Origin: JAVVUJ01 sp964582545 | Lineage (GTDB): Bacteria; Bacillota; Clostridia; Peptostreptococcales; Anaerovoracaceae | DNA: 64,000 nt | NCBI GenBank assembly: GCA_964582545.1 | Contig: CAZOSB010000002.1 | Coordinates: 93,013-157,012 of the forward strand | Reading direction: 5' to 3' | In this document: piece after piece, positions 27,601 to 35,443 of the stretch | Position numbering within the stretch: the first letter of the stretch is position 1 | Layout: every line of letters starts with the position of its first letter | Made by a program: the position numbers and the translations under genes | Notes under the pieces: generated by a model | What the model was told of the DNA's origin: nothing | Database searches by the model: none | Seen by the model: only the letters and a program-made list of their open reading frames with translations

Positions 27601-29471
27601 TTGCTTATGGTGGGAATAACTATTCCAATCCTCATATTACTCCTTGGGAGTATATAGATGCTCACTATGATACTACTTTAAAATATTATGAAAAGTATGC
27701 CGAGGATGGTAAATTTGCATCATGGTATCTTGACTTAAAGGGTAATGCACAGGATAACTTAAGTTCAGATAGAACTGTAGCTGAAGATGGCTATTATCTG
27801 GAGGTAGGAATTGTAGGAAACTATAAGGTAGTGATTAATGGTGTGTCCACCACTGCTGCGGCGATTGCAGATGTTTATGGTACGGGAAGCATTGGCATAC
27901 CTTTAAATGATGACTTATTAAAGCATTGTGGTATAGGTTACAACAGTATCAGGGTATTTACAATGTTACCCGAAACTTCTGCTCAAAATATTGAGGATAA
28001 TAAAGTAAATCGTATCATAGGAACCACCACTACAGATGGTAGCACTGTGGGAATGGATATTTATTTTGATCCTCTATTCCCGAAAGAAATTAAGTTTGCC
28101 AGTGCCACCGTTGATCCAAAGACGTTAAAGTATGACAGTACCTTATCCATGGAAGAGCCGTACGTTATAAGATCTGTAAGGCACTTAAAGAGCATTAGTA
28201 AATTGACAGGAGTTACTTCAGCTGCTATTATTCCGCCCGCAACCACAGATCCCGCAATTACTGGAACTGCCATAGAGATCAATCTGACAAAAGACCGGTT
28301 GTTCCAGCAGGAAATAGATATTGATGGATCCAAGTATGAAAAGGCATTTCCAGGGTTTAATACGACTACCAAGACTTTTTCCGGAGCAGTGGTGGCAGGT
28401 GATTTCCAAGGGATTTTTGAAGGAACCTTTGATACTAATTTGGATGAATATAAAGTGATTAAAAATATTGCTATCAATGGAGCTATAGATCAGAGCAGAA
28501 TCGGTCTCTTCGCAGAAAATAGTGGAAGCATCGGCAAGGTATCTTTAGAAAACTTTGTCATAGAAAGCAGGTATGAGATTACTTCATCTGCATTGCATAT
28601 CGGTACAGTTGCTTCTAAGAACAATGGTACAATTGCTCACATATCAGTAGTGAATCCAACCATAACAGGCTCTTCCACAGGCTCTGCAGTCCACAGTATC
28701 AACCAATATGTGGGGGGGATTGTAGGCTACAATACTACTGCATCCAGTCTGATTAGTGACGTTTACCTTGTATCCACTGCAACGGATTCAGCCATAACTG
28801 CTTCGGGTACAGGAATCACCACCATAGGCGGAATTGTAGGAAGTAACGAGGGAGAATTAGATCATGTTCTTTATCTTGCAAAAGCACCGGGAATCGGAAC
28901 TAACCTACATCCTATTATAGGTGAGAACTCGGATGTAGACCATCTAAATGTAAATGATGCCTATTATTTGGGAGGTGTGAATTTCAATGAGATTGTGGCG
29001 GTGGGTACAGCTGGGGAGCCGAGAACTACCTCGCAATTAAAGGAGCTGAGAAACAACTTGTCTGGAGGATGGAGCAATTGGGGCAATAGTGATCCATACC
29101 CATATCCTTCATTAAAGAGTATCTTACCGCCTAGTTATTATCCAACAGCTGAAATTGACTATATTTTGGCGTATTATGAAGAATATACCGATGGTAGCTT
29201 TGGGATGCTATACTTTGAAAATGCATCTGAAATAAGTCCTAAGGACACCATAGACTCAGCTAAGACTGTTCGGGAAAGAGGTTATTGTATCCTCCTTAGG
29301 AATACTTATCCATATGCAGTAGAAATGGATGGATTGTGGGCAATCAAGCTGACAGATACAGGTGATGATGAGATTCTTGCCATGTTAAATGGGTTTATCA
29401 TGCCGCATCAATATTATTTCTATATCCCTAACGAGAATCCAAAGGATCCAGGATCCTTATGGAGTGAATAG
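21672..29471 (+). CDS. Giant GLUG-repeat protein with a type IV prepilin N-terminus
   Basis: The 2,599-residue product opens with a short basic leader and KKG/YTLVEVM followed by a 20-residue hydrophobic helix, the prepilin peptidase site with glutamate at +5; tyrosine at +1 is unusual. The rest is extracellular and consists of about four large modules. Each starts with a line like RHLNNI or SPRHF (near residues 394, 907, 1345 and 2170), continues with GLUG-type repeats such as GGLVG, GAIAG and GGIVGNN, and closes with YYExY-D-G-SFG (near 756, 1193, 2005 and 2501). GGGAGG seven bases before ATG 21672 fixes the start; the 18 upstream codons are excluded. It heads an operon with three further prepilin-like genes. 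A surface adhesin built on a pilus or pseudopilus is inferred. Confidence 0.85.
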   Translation: MIRNCILHRLKNKKGYTLVEVMTVVIILAILAAVAVPSVFAFVETGKQMNRNNIARTLFLAAQSSLTNMKTNGQLSEFVNSASGAGILLDAPDEISISDGDDLNKDNIFSMVITRGDVTGTGKTLYDFLVGHISDQSPLEQSVCIEFNVKTGVVKSAFYSEDFGSSDLWSYDADATRLKDKGNLMERDSGALRDKKQGFYGVKTTSEVAPDTIPLKVFLRDASEDPFTDQFGIMYDKNLLYVEAYIPNVSGAAAREYTLEILDKSGDPFSTPIEIQSSALVEVFKLELAIPDAVQVGGKHIAFKDDASTSGMADYANYTRIIWVLDIVDENSTKYNNMKNSIGVKYKIEPQITYAKLTESVSGRNAVSDERHSHFASASSSILTGTRYGIKDTRHLNNIRYNLDKVGATYVQANNITVKDYDGKDVILAPLNVKFTDVNITSEEAFKSTFRGESKYIKNLKIHDSNMQNVGMFGIIDGGELSRVSVREALITSNVGGDVGALAGEVKNGGKISYSNAYANVRVTGGNESNNVGGLVGRLSDSTVERSFNGGFFDATERVSSNPKVGSIKSEKGGNIGGLVGFSQGSSKIQNSYNNARVNVESVTVEVDGPDRWLSMDPKFTTVSGVSILGGIAGNNEGTVKDTYFTNFVAIYEDGSSTSGAIVGKGKAAATSYFIESQSEFLGMNARSKEDLQTVFGGSFSATWQAGGGYAQGLETNTYYPYPQIKNNYQSHATTGIIPWEDIKDNTIPPNGRFGYYEWYTDDTWGYSLSTEAALATPGSMKIAKNEGYYIDFSYAGEFELTIKGTTWTLRDSRNNPANPGWVLSSGPNPDKFKLPIKFEEEIDGVKQTMYRLFLDNSIIEGLSPDGRSVNLVFKKVRGGIIVNEQFNPNFGNSVGYTGDHIVRSPRHFDNVDKILNGSYIQELNADYASYYRDINVNTSTNSVSIKSDTKITYPDGHAAVNGSFTGTYDGGNHYVKNIICSLGSFKEVGAAGNIKNLAILRSDIRNGTDAGAIAGKNAGTIEECEVSDAVIRATNNAGGVVGHNTGTVKNVYFNSTYRDATSGLFSTPILSGTNKGGLIGKNDGRLESAYSTAVGPDKKPTVGNGTPGIDVYYFFAIGYNEDVVAAPAQGTPKDAGALVKGHDGIFPGAEWENATADTTKDTILCTGAYPFPKIKDMHHYFDWPVLINSLRYYEEYNDGSFGYYYTSEKGIPVNTLKYDSERYVIEDGYLLDVTTDKHYDIVFGDATAPTITSRPGMVYDGRRVVKLTHAETEPLLTMDYIDVDGATPIKVTASVSGRPWENVLVGDSSYGNALTYFNPLFSKEAYLSKTTPAAVKTFDIRSPRQMKNISTSVQAKPLEVVVSYMGMTGIAQRNTYPYDGTVNPPDSGTPETGVVVSVTQISSAPIVYKRIVTITDPSKNYRLEELIQLTSGKWKAYNSTYYELQGKPAEVALNTSLYTYNQSISINFKDGNPTTEKVYRVYKGMDSASIPTYGALGKMDRNIVKNFSAREYNGQFQNKGGFTNQKNKDNKRYQSYKIMNLIMNVQDMGYSNNSAATFGDVSSSSAIKNLEFVDPQIRYTRNGMGGGIVANVNYGFIDNVNVYNQATSRSLFADANGSASNRFCADVTEISKVDGMTYSHVHGGIAGFTYGKDAVISNCIVGTNANNVEEIYNNKTKIICFSSTSTNNQPSIGVGGITGSMENGAKVIASTNISEIVPNTSQMSYGVSSFYSATHKAGGIVGNVSADGGNSCQIIGCYNAGTIKLEAGFVGGITGGIYGKSIGEPAKIVSCYNTGRINVEEDSTGKLIQTEPARYVSLRIGGIAGGTGAAEFLNCYNIGYLSGKVFLARPHMPGDGAGAIFGLADGADVIVENCVSLAADQYKPDTIVGKIFRNESTGARAGGRINGIEDDSVFNAAFSTYWETRANLRNNQVLISSNYIGESYPGLGNLGTGSKTYSVFTAPGNTFYIYPELWSFAYGGNNYSNPHITPWEYIDAHYDTTLKYYEKYAEDGKFASWYLDLKGNAQDNLSSDRTVAEDGYYLEVGIVGNYKVVINGVSTTAAAIADVYGTGSIGIPLNDDLLKHCGIGYNSIRVFTMLPETSAQNIEDNKVNRIIGTTTTDGSTVGMDIYFDPLFPKEIKFASATVDPKTLKYDSTLSMEEPYVIRSVRHLKSISKLTGVTSAAIIPPATTDPAITGTAIEINLTKDRLFQQEIDIDGSKYEKAFPGFNTTTKTFSGAVVAGDFQGIFEGTFDTNLDEYKVIKNIAINGAIDQSRIGLFAENSGSIGKVSLENFVIESRYEITSSALHIGTVASKNNGTIAHISVVNPTITGSSTGSAVHSINQYVGGIVGYNTTASSLISDVYLVSTATDSAITASGTGITTIGGIVGSNEGELDHVLYLAKAPGIGTNLHPIIGENSDVDHLNVNDAYYLGGVNFNEIVAVGTAGEPRTTSQLKELRNNLSGGWSNWGNSDPYPYPSLKSILPPSYYPTAEIDYILAYYEEYTDGSFGMLYFENASEISPKDTIDSAKTVRERGYCILLRNTYPYAVEMDGLWAIKLTDTGDDEILAMLNGFIMPHQYYFYIPNENPKDPGSLWSE

Positions 29472-29497
29472 AAAATGAATGGAAAGGAGTAACTGAT

Positions 29498-30199
29498 TTG
29501 AAAAAAATAAAAAATATTATTACTGATAAATCCGGAATATCCATTATCTTTGTTCTATGTGTTATGTTGCTCCTTTTTGCCATAGGTGGCTCGGCATTGG
29601 CAGCGGCTTCCGCTGCTGCAGGTACCAGTGCCAGCGCCAAGGCGCAAAGTCAGATGAACGTTTATGGAGATTCTGTAATAAATACATTTACGACAGATCT
29701 TTTGGATTTGGACGAAATCAGAAACGGTGCGGGAAATCAAATTGTAAAATATGTCTATGAATCCGGCAGAGCTGTAATTGTGGATCCAATCAATCCCCCC
29801 TCAAATGACGATATTAAGGCAGCCGTCCCTACTAACTTTGCAATTACCTATAGCGGCATTGCCCTGGGGTCTGATACTAATAAGAATTGCGTAATTAATA
29901 TAAAAATAGATGATTTAAACTTTGAATTTACGTCTCCTACTCCGGAGGGACTTCCAGATGTGGATGACGATGGGAACCCAATTCCTCCAACCCCAAGAGA
30001 ACCCAGTAAGACAAAGATTAGCTTTAAAGTAGTTGCTGAGGTGGAGTTGGAATACTTGGGTCAGAGGATTAAGAAACAAGCCAACTATAGATTTGCATCT
30101 ACGCACATTGAGGATCATAAGAATCATGATTCAGATACTGGCAACACAGCCTACACTTATGGAGGAAGGAAGCTTGAAAGCTATGGTAAAGTATTTTAA
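29498..30199 (+). CDS. PilX-like minor pseudopilin
   Basis: The 233-residue protein has a basic start, DKSGISIIFVLCVMLLLFAIGG and an alanine-rich helix, then a soluble beta-rich domain with a proline/aspartate spacer (about 150-168). This matches PilX-type minor pilins, which lack the glutamate at +5. Translation begins at TTG 29498 with AGGAG eight bases upstream; no ATG is suitably placed. It lies 26 bases after the giant gene. It probably sits at the pseudopilus tip as a partner of the giant protein. Confidence 0.65.
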   Translation: MKKIKNIITDKSGISIIFVLCVMLLLFAIGGSALAAASAAAGTSASAKAQSQMNVYGDSVINTFTTDLLDLDEIRNGAGNQIVKYVYESGRAVIVDPINPPSNDDIKAAVPTNFAITYSGIALGSDTNKNCVINIKIDDLNFEFTSPTPEGLPDVDDDGNPIPPTPREPSKTKISFKVVAEVELEYLGQRIKKQANYRFASTHIEDHKNHDSDTGNTAYTYGGRKLESYGKVF

Positions 30200-30515
30200 A
30201 CATATAGTGCAATGTAAAAAAGGGGAGAGCTTGGTAGAGAGTGTGGTCAGCATCTTTGTATTTACCATATTGTTGACAGGTATTACCGCTTTGATTGCCG
30301 CAGCCCTCAGAATGACAACCAATGCCACCATCAGCTACCGAGAGTTGCAGACTTCTATGGTAAGCGCTAATTCGGCAGCATATACCGCATCTTCCCCAGC
30401 AATTATTACCTTTGAGGCAAATCTCAATGTAGGTGGTACCCCGTACAACATCAACAGTAGTCAAACTGTTATGAAAAATGATGATAGCGATATCGTATCG
30501 TTTGTTCCGAGATAA
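30174..30515 (+). CDS. Small type IV prepilin-like protein
   Basis: The 113-residue protein has a leader ending CKKG/ESLVESV with glutamate at +5 and a hydrophobic helix up to about residue 45. Its start is TTG 30174, eight bases after GGAGG (30161-30165), inside the end of the preceding gene; the ATG at 30183 has no proper site. The 26-base overlap implies coupled translation. It is likely a minor pseudopilin of the same apparatus. Confidence 0.65.
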   Translation: MKAMVKYFKHIVQCKKGESLVESVVSIFVFTILLTGITALIAAALRMTTNATISYRELQTSMVSANSAAYTASSPAIITFEANLNVGGTPYNINSSQTVMKNDDSDIVSFVPR

Positions 30516-30541
30516 CAAGCTTATGGGATGGTGAGGAGCAT

Positions 30542-31078
30542 ATGAAAAAAATAGTGATTTTAAAAAATATAAATATGGTTTTAAAAAACAAACAAGGCCT
30601 TACTTTGGTGGAGGTGGTGGTAGGATTTTTAATTTTTACGATTCTCTTTATGGGGGTGTCCGCTGTTTTAGTTCCCACCTTAAATACCTATGCAAAGGCC
30701 AACGATATGGCAGAGTTAACCACTTTGATGAATACTGCCAGTGCTGAGATAACCAACGATTTATCTCAATCTGTTCGTAATGCAGATATTAGCGGTTCGG
30801 GTAATGAGGAGATCAAAATATATGTGGGAGGGAATGTGATTGATTATAGAGTCACAACAGGTGGTATCATAGAGAGAAGCTTTAATGGAAATCCTCCTGC
30901 GCCCATCTTTGATGAGCGGTACTATAAAGGTAAGTCCGTGGATATGTCCTTCCAAGTGGACTATGCAGTTCCCCCTGCAGGGGAACCCACCTATACCTTA
31001 AAAATGAAGATCAGCAACGATCGTGCCGGTACATTAGAAAGCGAATTTGTGGTTCGTCCACTGGTTCTCAATCAATAA
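30542..31078 (+). CDS. Type IV prepilin-like protein
   Basis: The 178-residue product has the classical N-methylation site NKQG/LTLVEVVVG with glutamate at +5 and a hydrophobic helix (about 20-45), followed by a beta-rich domain containing two proline-rich turns. GAGGAG lies shortly before the ATG. It is the last gene of the four-gene pseudopilin operon. No ATPase, platform protein or prepilin peptidase is encoded beside it, so assembly must use machinery from elsewhere, perhaps the Tad genes at 44.7-50.4 kb or a distant type IV pilus locus. Confidence 0.75.
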   Translation: MKKIVILKNINMVLKNKQGLTLVEVVVGFLIFTILFMGVSAVLVPTLNTYAKANDMAELTTLMNTASAEITNDLSQSVRNADISGSGNEEIKIYVGGNVIDYRVTTGGIIERSFNGNPPAPIFDERYYKGKSVDMSFQVDYAVPPAGEPTYTLKMKISNDRAGTLESEFVVRPLVLNQ

Positions 31079-31149
31079 TTAACTTGAATTTTCCCATATG
31101 AAAACGAGATATTTATTTTTTAATATCGATGCACGGATTTCTTGATTTC

Positions 31150-31173
31150 TTATAGAAGCTTAAACTTCTATAA
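31150..31173 (+). terminator. Hairpin after the pseudopilin operon
   Basis: TTATAGAAG (31150-31158) pairs with CTTCTATAA (31165-31173) around CTTAAA. A TTTTTA stretch follows about 10 bases later. This is a weak terminator candidate. Confidence 0.45.
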
Positions 31174-31194
31174 ATCTTTGAAATTTTTATCAAT

Positions 31195-31332
31195 AAAAAA
31201 ATCCCAGTTATAAAATTTTTTAATCTGTTCAATTAGTGAATTTTTTGATATAATAAATCTACAAAAGTTCCTTTATTTTTTGATATTTATAGAACTTGAT
31301 AAATAAATATATCAAAACGCTGGGATTTTTTT
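31195..31332. repeat. 138-base nested inverted-repeat element upstream of ilvD
   Basis: AAAAAAATCCCAG (31195-31207) and CTGGGATTTTTTT (31320-31332) are perfect inverted copies 112 bases apart. Within them TTTTGATATA pairs with TATATCAAAA, and AAGTTC (31265-31270) pairs with GAACTT (31292-31297). Both ends resemble bidirectional terminators. It contains no gene and could be a MITE-like insertion or a long structured RNA. Nothing else is visible in the 360-base gap before ilvD. Confidence 0.65.
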
Positions 31333-31438
31333 ATAATATCAGATTTACAGTTATATTATTTTCAATTGCATTTACTTTTTCAATCTGGGAAAGTTGAATA
31401 ATTAGTTAAATTAGGGAAGAAAACAGAAAGGAAACAAA

Positions 31439-33100
31439 ATGAATAGTCAAAATATTAAATCGGGACCATCGGGTGCTCCAGTGCGTACCCTTTTTTATGG
31501 TATGGGATATATTCGCCAAGAGATCGAAAGACCTATCATCGGAATCGTCAACTCTCAGAATGAGATTGTACCGGGGCATATGCTTTTGGATAGGATTGCG
31601 GAAGCAGCGAAGAAAGGTGTTCTTATGGCAGGAGGAACTCCTGTGGAGTTTCCCGCCATCGGCATCTGCGATGGCATTGCCATGGGTCATGAGGGAATGA
31701 AATTTCCTTTAGCCAGTAGAGAGCTGATCTGTGATTCCATCGAAGCAATGGCAAAGGCACATCAATTGGACGGCTTGGTATTGATTCCCAACTGTGATAA
31801 GATCGTTCCGGGCATGTTGATGGCGGCGGCTAGGCTGAACATTCCCTCCGTGGTGGTTAGCGGAGGCGCTATGCGCACCGGTTTTTCAGATGGTAAAACC
31901 TTGGATTTTAACAGCATCATGGAAAAATTGGGATCTTTTAAAAATGGAGACTGCACGGAAGATGAGTTGGAAAAAGTGGCAGAAAATGCCTGTCCCGGAT
32001 GTGGTTCCTGCTCTGGGTTGTTTACCGCCAACAGCATGAATTGCCTCACCGAAGTTTTAGGTATGGGACTACCTTTTAACGGCACGGCTCTATGCGACAG
32101 CGGTGAACGGGTGAGAATCGCCAAAACTGCAGGATTACAAGTCATGGAAATGGTCAAAAGAGACATTAAGCCTAGGGATATCCTTACAGAGAATGCTTTC
32201 AGAAATGCAATCACAGTGGATATGGCTATGGCAGGATCTACCAACACGGTTCTTCACTTGCCCGCCATTGCTCATGAGGCGGATATAAAATTAGACCTTT
32301 CAGTTTTTGATGAAATCAGTGAAAAGACTCCTTACATTGCAAAACTCAGCCCTAGCGGTCATCATCATATAGAAGATTTGCATAGAGCAGGTGGAATTCC
32401 GGCACTGATGAAAGAGTTGACGAAAAAAGACTTAATTGTCAAGGATTGTATTACGGTGACAGGAGCCACCATTGGAGAAAATATTGCATTTTCTGAAATT
32501 ATAGATTATGATGTGATTAGACCGTTAGATTCTCCTTATAGAGATCGAGGGGGACTGGCTATTCTAAAAGGGAATCTGGCTCCGTTAGGTGCAGTGGTAA
32601 AGGAATCTGCGGTGGCAGAAGAAATGTTGGTGCACTCAGGACCTGCCGTAGTTTTTGATTCCGAGGAGGAAGCATCGGCAGCTATTTGGGATAAAAAAAT
32701 TAAAAAGGGAGATATTATCGTCATCAGATATGAAGGACCCAAGGGTGGTCCCGGCATGAGAGAAATGCTTTCCCCTACCTCGTCTATTGCAGGTATGGGA
32801 TTGGACAAGGACGTAGCACTCATAACCGATGGAAGGTTCTCCGGAGCATCTCGAGGGGCATCCATAGGACATGTTTCTCCAGAGGCCATGAGCGGTGGAA
32901 TCATTGGAGTTTTGAAGGATGGTGATACGATTCAGATCAATATTCCGGAGAGAAAGTTAGAGGTTCAATTGTCTCAGGAAGAGATTGAGCAAAGAAAAGC
33001 CGATTTTAAGCTTCCGGAGCCTAAGGTAAAGAGCGGATACTTGGCTCGTTATGCAAAATTGGTTACCTCTGCAAACACAGGAGCTATTTTGGAAGTATAA
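31439..33100 (+). CDS. ilvD: Dihydroxy-acid dehydratase
   Basis: The 553-residue enzyme dehydrates 2,3-dihydroxy-isovalerate and its methyl homologue in valine and isoleucine synthesis. It shows the iron-sulfur ligands in NCDKIVPGM and CPGCGSCSGLFTANSMNCL and the C-terminal substrate loop DGRFSGASRGASIGHVSPEA. Length and motif order are typical. AAAGGA precedes the ATG. No other ilv or leu gene lies next to it, and no T-box is seen in the leader, only the nested repeat. The isolated position suggests separate control. Confidence 0.95.
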   Translation: MNSQNIKSGPSGAPVRTLFYGMGYIRQEIERPIIGIVNSQNEIVPGHMLLDRIAEAAKKGVLMAGGTPVEFPAIGICDGIAMGHEGMKFPLASRELICDSIEAMAKAHQLDGLVLIPNCDKIVPGMLMAAARLNIPSVVVSGGAMRTGFSDGKTLDFNSIMEKLGSFKNGDCTEDELEKVAENACPGCGSCSGLFTANSMNCLTEVLGMGLPFNGTALCDSGERVRIAKTAGLQVMEMVKRDIKPRDILTENAFRNAITVDMAMAGSTNTVLHLPAIAHEADIKLDLSVFDEISEKTPYIAKLSPSGHHHIEDLHRAGGIPALMKELTKKDLIVKDCITVTGATIGENIAFSEIIDYDVIRPLDSPYRDRGGLAILKGNLAPLGAVVKESAVAEEMLVHSGPAVVFDSEEEASAAIWDKKIKKGDIIVIRYEGPKGGPGMREMLSPTSSIAGMGLDKDVALITDGRFSGASRGASIGHVSPEAMSGGIIGVLKDGDTIQINIPERKLEVQLSQEEIEQRKADFKLPEPKVKSGYLARYAKLVTSANTGAILEV

Positions 33101-33167
33101 ATAGATTGTTTCTTCATTTTATTTCCGCAGATAGCTTACAAGAAATACGAAAAGGAGGAAATATTCC

Positions 33168-34556
33168 ATGGATGAAGATAAATTAATGGACAAAGATAAC
33201 TGCATTAGCCACGAGGAGATTATCAAATTACTTTTGGATAAGCAGTATGTTAAAGCAAGAACGTTATTGTTGCAAAATAATCCTGTGGATATTTCCGAAA
33301 TTTTAGAGGAAATATTAGAAGAAGAAGGCATCGATAAGACTATCCTTGCCTTTAGAATGTTGCCCAAGGATATTTCCGTGGATGTATTTTCCTATCTGCC
33401 TCCCGCAGATCAAGTTGAAATTGTTTCTGGAATCACAGAACGTGAAACGAAGTATATCATGGACGAGCTGGACTTCGATGATATGATTGACGTATTGGAT
33501 GAACTGCCAGCCAATGTGGTGGATAAGATATTAGAAAAGTCTACGAAAGAAGAGCGAAGTAGAATCAATACTTTCCTGAATTATCCTGAAAATTGTGCCG
33601 GCAGCCTGATGACGCCGGATTATATTAGCTTACACAAGGATATGACGGTGGGACAAGCCATGGCATACATTAAAAAAGAAGGAATGACCACGGAGACCGT
33701 CTACACTTGTTATGTGAAAGATGAGGGCAGAACGCTCATCGGCATTGTTTCCCTCCGTTCTTTGGTGGTGGAGGAAGATGATGTAACCATTGAAAAATTA
33801 ATGCATACCGATTATATTTCGGTAAATGTATTTGAAGATCAGGAAGAAGTTTCTGAAGCTTTTAAGAAATACGGCTTTTTAGCGATGCCTGTTGTGGATA
33901 AAGAGCAACGATTGGTGGGCATAATAACCGTAGACGATATTTTAGATGTAATTGAAGAAGAAACTACTGAAGACTTCCAAAAAATGGCAGGGGTTGCTTC
34001 TTCCAATGAAGAATACTTGGATATGAGCGTTTGGCAGCATTATAAGAGTAGGATTCCCTGGCTTTTCGTTTTAATGTGTTCTTATATTATTACGGGAGGA
34101 ATTATTGCCAGTTTTGAAACTCTTTTGTCCAAGGTCATATCTTTGGTTGCATATTTGCCTATGCTTATGGGAACAGGCGGAAATTCCGGTTCACAGTCAG
34201 CCACTTTGGTAATCCGTGGAATGGCACTTGGGGATGTGGAGTTACGGGATTCAGGTAAGGTATTTTGGAAGGAAATTCGAGTCAGCTTTTTGGTAGGACT
34301 AACCCTTAGCGTATTGAATTTTGTTAGGATTTACTGTTTTGATAAGGAGGGTGCACTAGTGGCTCTCACCGTCTGTGCTTCCATGCTAGCCATTGTTATG
34401 GCAGCAAAAACCATCGGTAGCATGCTTCCTATGGTAGCAAAAAAGATAGGAATTGACCCAGCATTAATGGCCAGTCCCATGATCGCTTCTCTCACAGATA
34501 TGGTATCTGTAGTAACATATTTTGCATTGGCTTCCTTAATTTTAGATATTGTTTAA
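33168..34556 (+). CDS. mgtE: Magnesium transporter MgtE
   Basis: The 462-residue protein has the MgtE layout: a helical superhelix N-domain (about 15-135), two CBS domains (about 140-265), a plug helix and five membrane helices from about 290, with the pore signature PMLMGTGGNSGSQSATLVIRG. It imports Mg2+ as a dimer and closes when cytosolic Mg2+ loads the N and CBS domains. AGGAGG is nine bases before the ATG. No M-box riboswitch is seen in the 67 bases after ilvD. Confidence 0.93.
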   Translation: MDEDKLMDKDNCISHEEIIKLLLDKQYVKARTLLLQNNPVDISEILEEILEEEGIDKTILAFRMLPKDISVDVFSYLPPADQVEIVSGITERETKYIMDELDFDDMIDVLDELPANVVDKILEKSTKEERSRINTFLNYPENCAGSLMTPDYISLHKDMTVGQAMAYIKKEGMTTETVYTCYVKDEGRTLIGIVSLRSLVVEEDDVTIEKLMHTDYISVNVFEDQEEVSEAFKKYGFLAMPVVDKEQRLVGIITVDDILDVIEEETTEDFQKMAGVASSNEEYLDMSVWQHYKSRIPWLFVLMCSYIITGGIIASFETLLSKVISLVAYLPMLMGTGGNSGSQSATLVIRGMALGDVELRDSGKVFWKEIRVSFLVGLTLSVLNFVRIYCFDKEGALVALTVCASMLAIVMAAKTIGSMLPMVAKKIGIDPALMASPMIASLTDMVSVVTYFALASLILDIV

Positions 34557-34685
34557 AGAATAAAAAAATTTCGTTTAATAATAGGTAGATTTGGCAATAC
34601 TTACATTAAAGGAGGAAAATCAAGCAGTAGCAATTCAGACAACGAGGACATATATTATACATAGGGTTCTTGAAGTATTTGACAT

Positions 34686-34714
34686 TTGACTTTAAACCGT
34701 TGTAAGTCTATAAT
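34686..34714 (+). promoter_or_regulatory. Strong promoter of the mazEF pair
   Basis: TTGACT (34686-34691), a 17-base spacer and TATAAT (34709-34714) precede the antitoxin gene by about 45 bases. The gap from mgtE also contains an AAAGGAGG at 34611-34618 without a following start codon. Confidence 0.65.
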
Positions 34715-34760
34715 AAGATTACAATCGTTTTTCCAGGAGGAAAGAAAAAAAGGTGGTCAA

Positions 34761-34928
34761 ATGTTAAACAGTAAAGAAAAAAATGTTTCTGCCCTTGGCA
34801 ATGAAGCGATTTTTGAACAAGGATACCTAGAAATGGGAAAATTGAATATAAGTCTTTCAGAAGAAGGGTTACTTCAAGATCTTGAAGATTTGAAAAACTA
34901 TGAAAAAATGTTAATGGAGAGTGAATGA
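34761..34928 (+). CDS. Short antitoxin-like protein preceding MazF
   Basis: The 55-residue acidic protein starts at ATG 34761 after GGTGG and ends eight bases before its partner's ribosome-binding context; the toxin start follows its stop at once. It lacks a clear ribbon-helix-helix or AbrB pattern, ending in LLQDLEDLKNYEKMLMESE, a helix of the kind that blocks MazF dimers. In Firmicutes the gene directly before ndoA encodes the EndoAI-type antitoxin, so this role is inferred from position. Confidence 0.6.
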   Translation: MLNSKEKNVSALGNEAIFEQGYLEMGKLNISLSEEGLLQDLEDLKNYEKMLMESE

Positions 34929-34929
34929 C

Positions 34930-35277
34930 TTGATAGTAAAAAAAGGCGATATCTTCTTTGCAGACTTAAGTCCGGTCATAGGCTCAGAGCAGGGTGGCGT
35001 TCGTCCCGTAATTGTTGTGCAAAACGACATAGGAAACAAGTATAGTCCTACTATTATTGTAGCAGCCATTACTTCTCAAATCAACAAGGCAAAGCTTCCT
35101 ACACATGTGGAAATTGATGCCTTGGGTCATGGACTCAGCAAAGATTCTGTAATATTGATGGAACAGCTGAGAACCATTGATAAGAGAAGATTAAAGGAAA
35201 AAATCGGTAAGATTGATGATAAAATCATAAAGCACATTAACGATGCCCTGTCAATTAGCCTTGGAATCAAAGAATGA
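34930..35277 (+). CDS. mazF: MazF/EndoA-type mRNA interferase toxin
   Basis: The 115-residue protein begins IVKKGDIFFADLSPVIGSEQGGVRPVIVVQND, nearly the standard EndoA start, and contains TIIVAAITSQ, LPTHVEI and LMEQLRTIDKRRL. MazF enzymes cut single-stranded mRNA at short sites and slow growth under stress. The TTG at 34930 is taken as start because GGAG lies 10 bases upstream and the protein then begins where EndoA does; GTG 34921 is too near that site. It is coupled to the upstream antitoxin gene. Confidence 0.9.
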   Translation: MIVKKGDIFFADLSPVIGSEQGGVRPVIVVQNDIGNKYSPTIIVAAITSQINKAKLPTHVEIDALGHGLSKDSVILMEQLRTIDKRRLKEKIGKIDDKIIKHINDALSISLGIKE

Positions 35278-35443
35278 TAGCTAATAAAAAAACTAAAGAA
35301 AATTATTATTAGAGAAAAAAGAGCAGATAGAAATTAAATTGAAATAAAAATTTTATTGAAAATAGATATAAATTTTAAAAAATAACTTACGGAATAATTG
35401 GTTTACCTCATAATGATGAAATATATGTAGTTTGGAGGCAGAA

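Noticed and set aside
33101..33167. M-box magnesium riboswitch before mgtE
   Set aside because: The gap after ilvD is too short and shows no M-box sequence.
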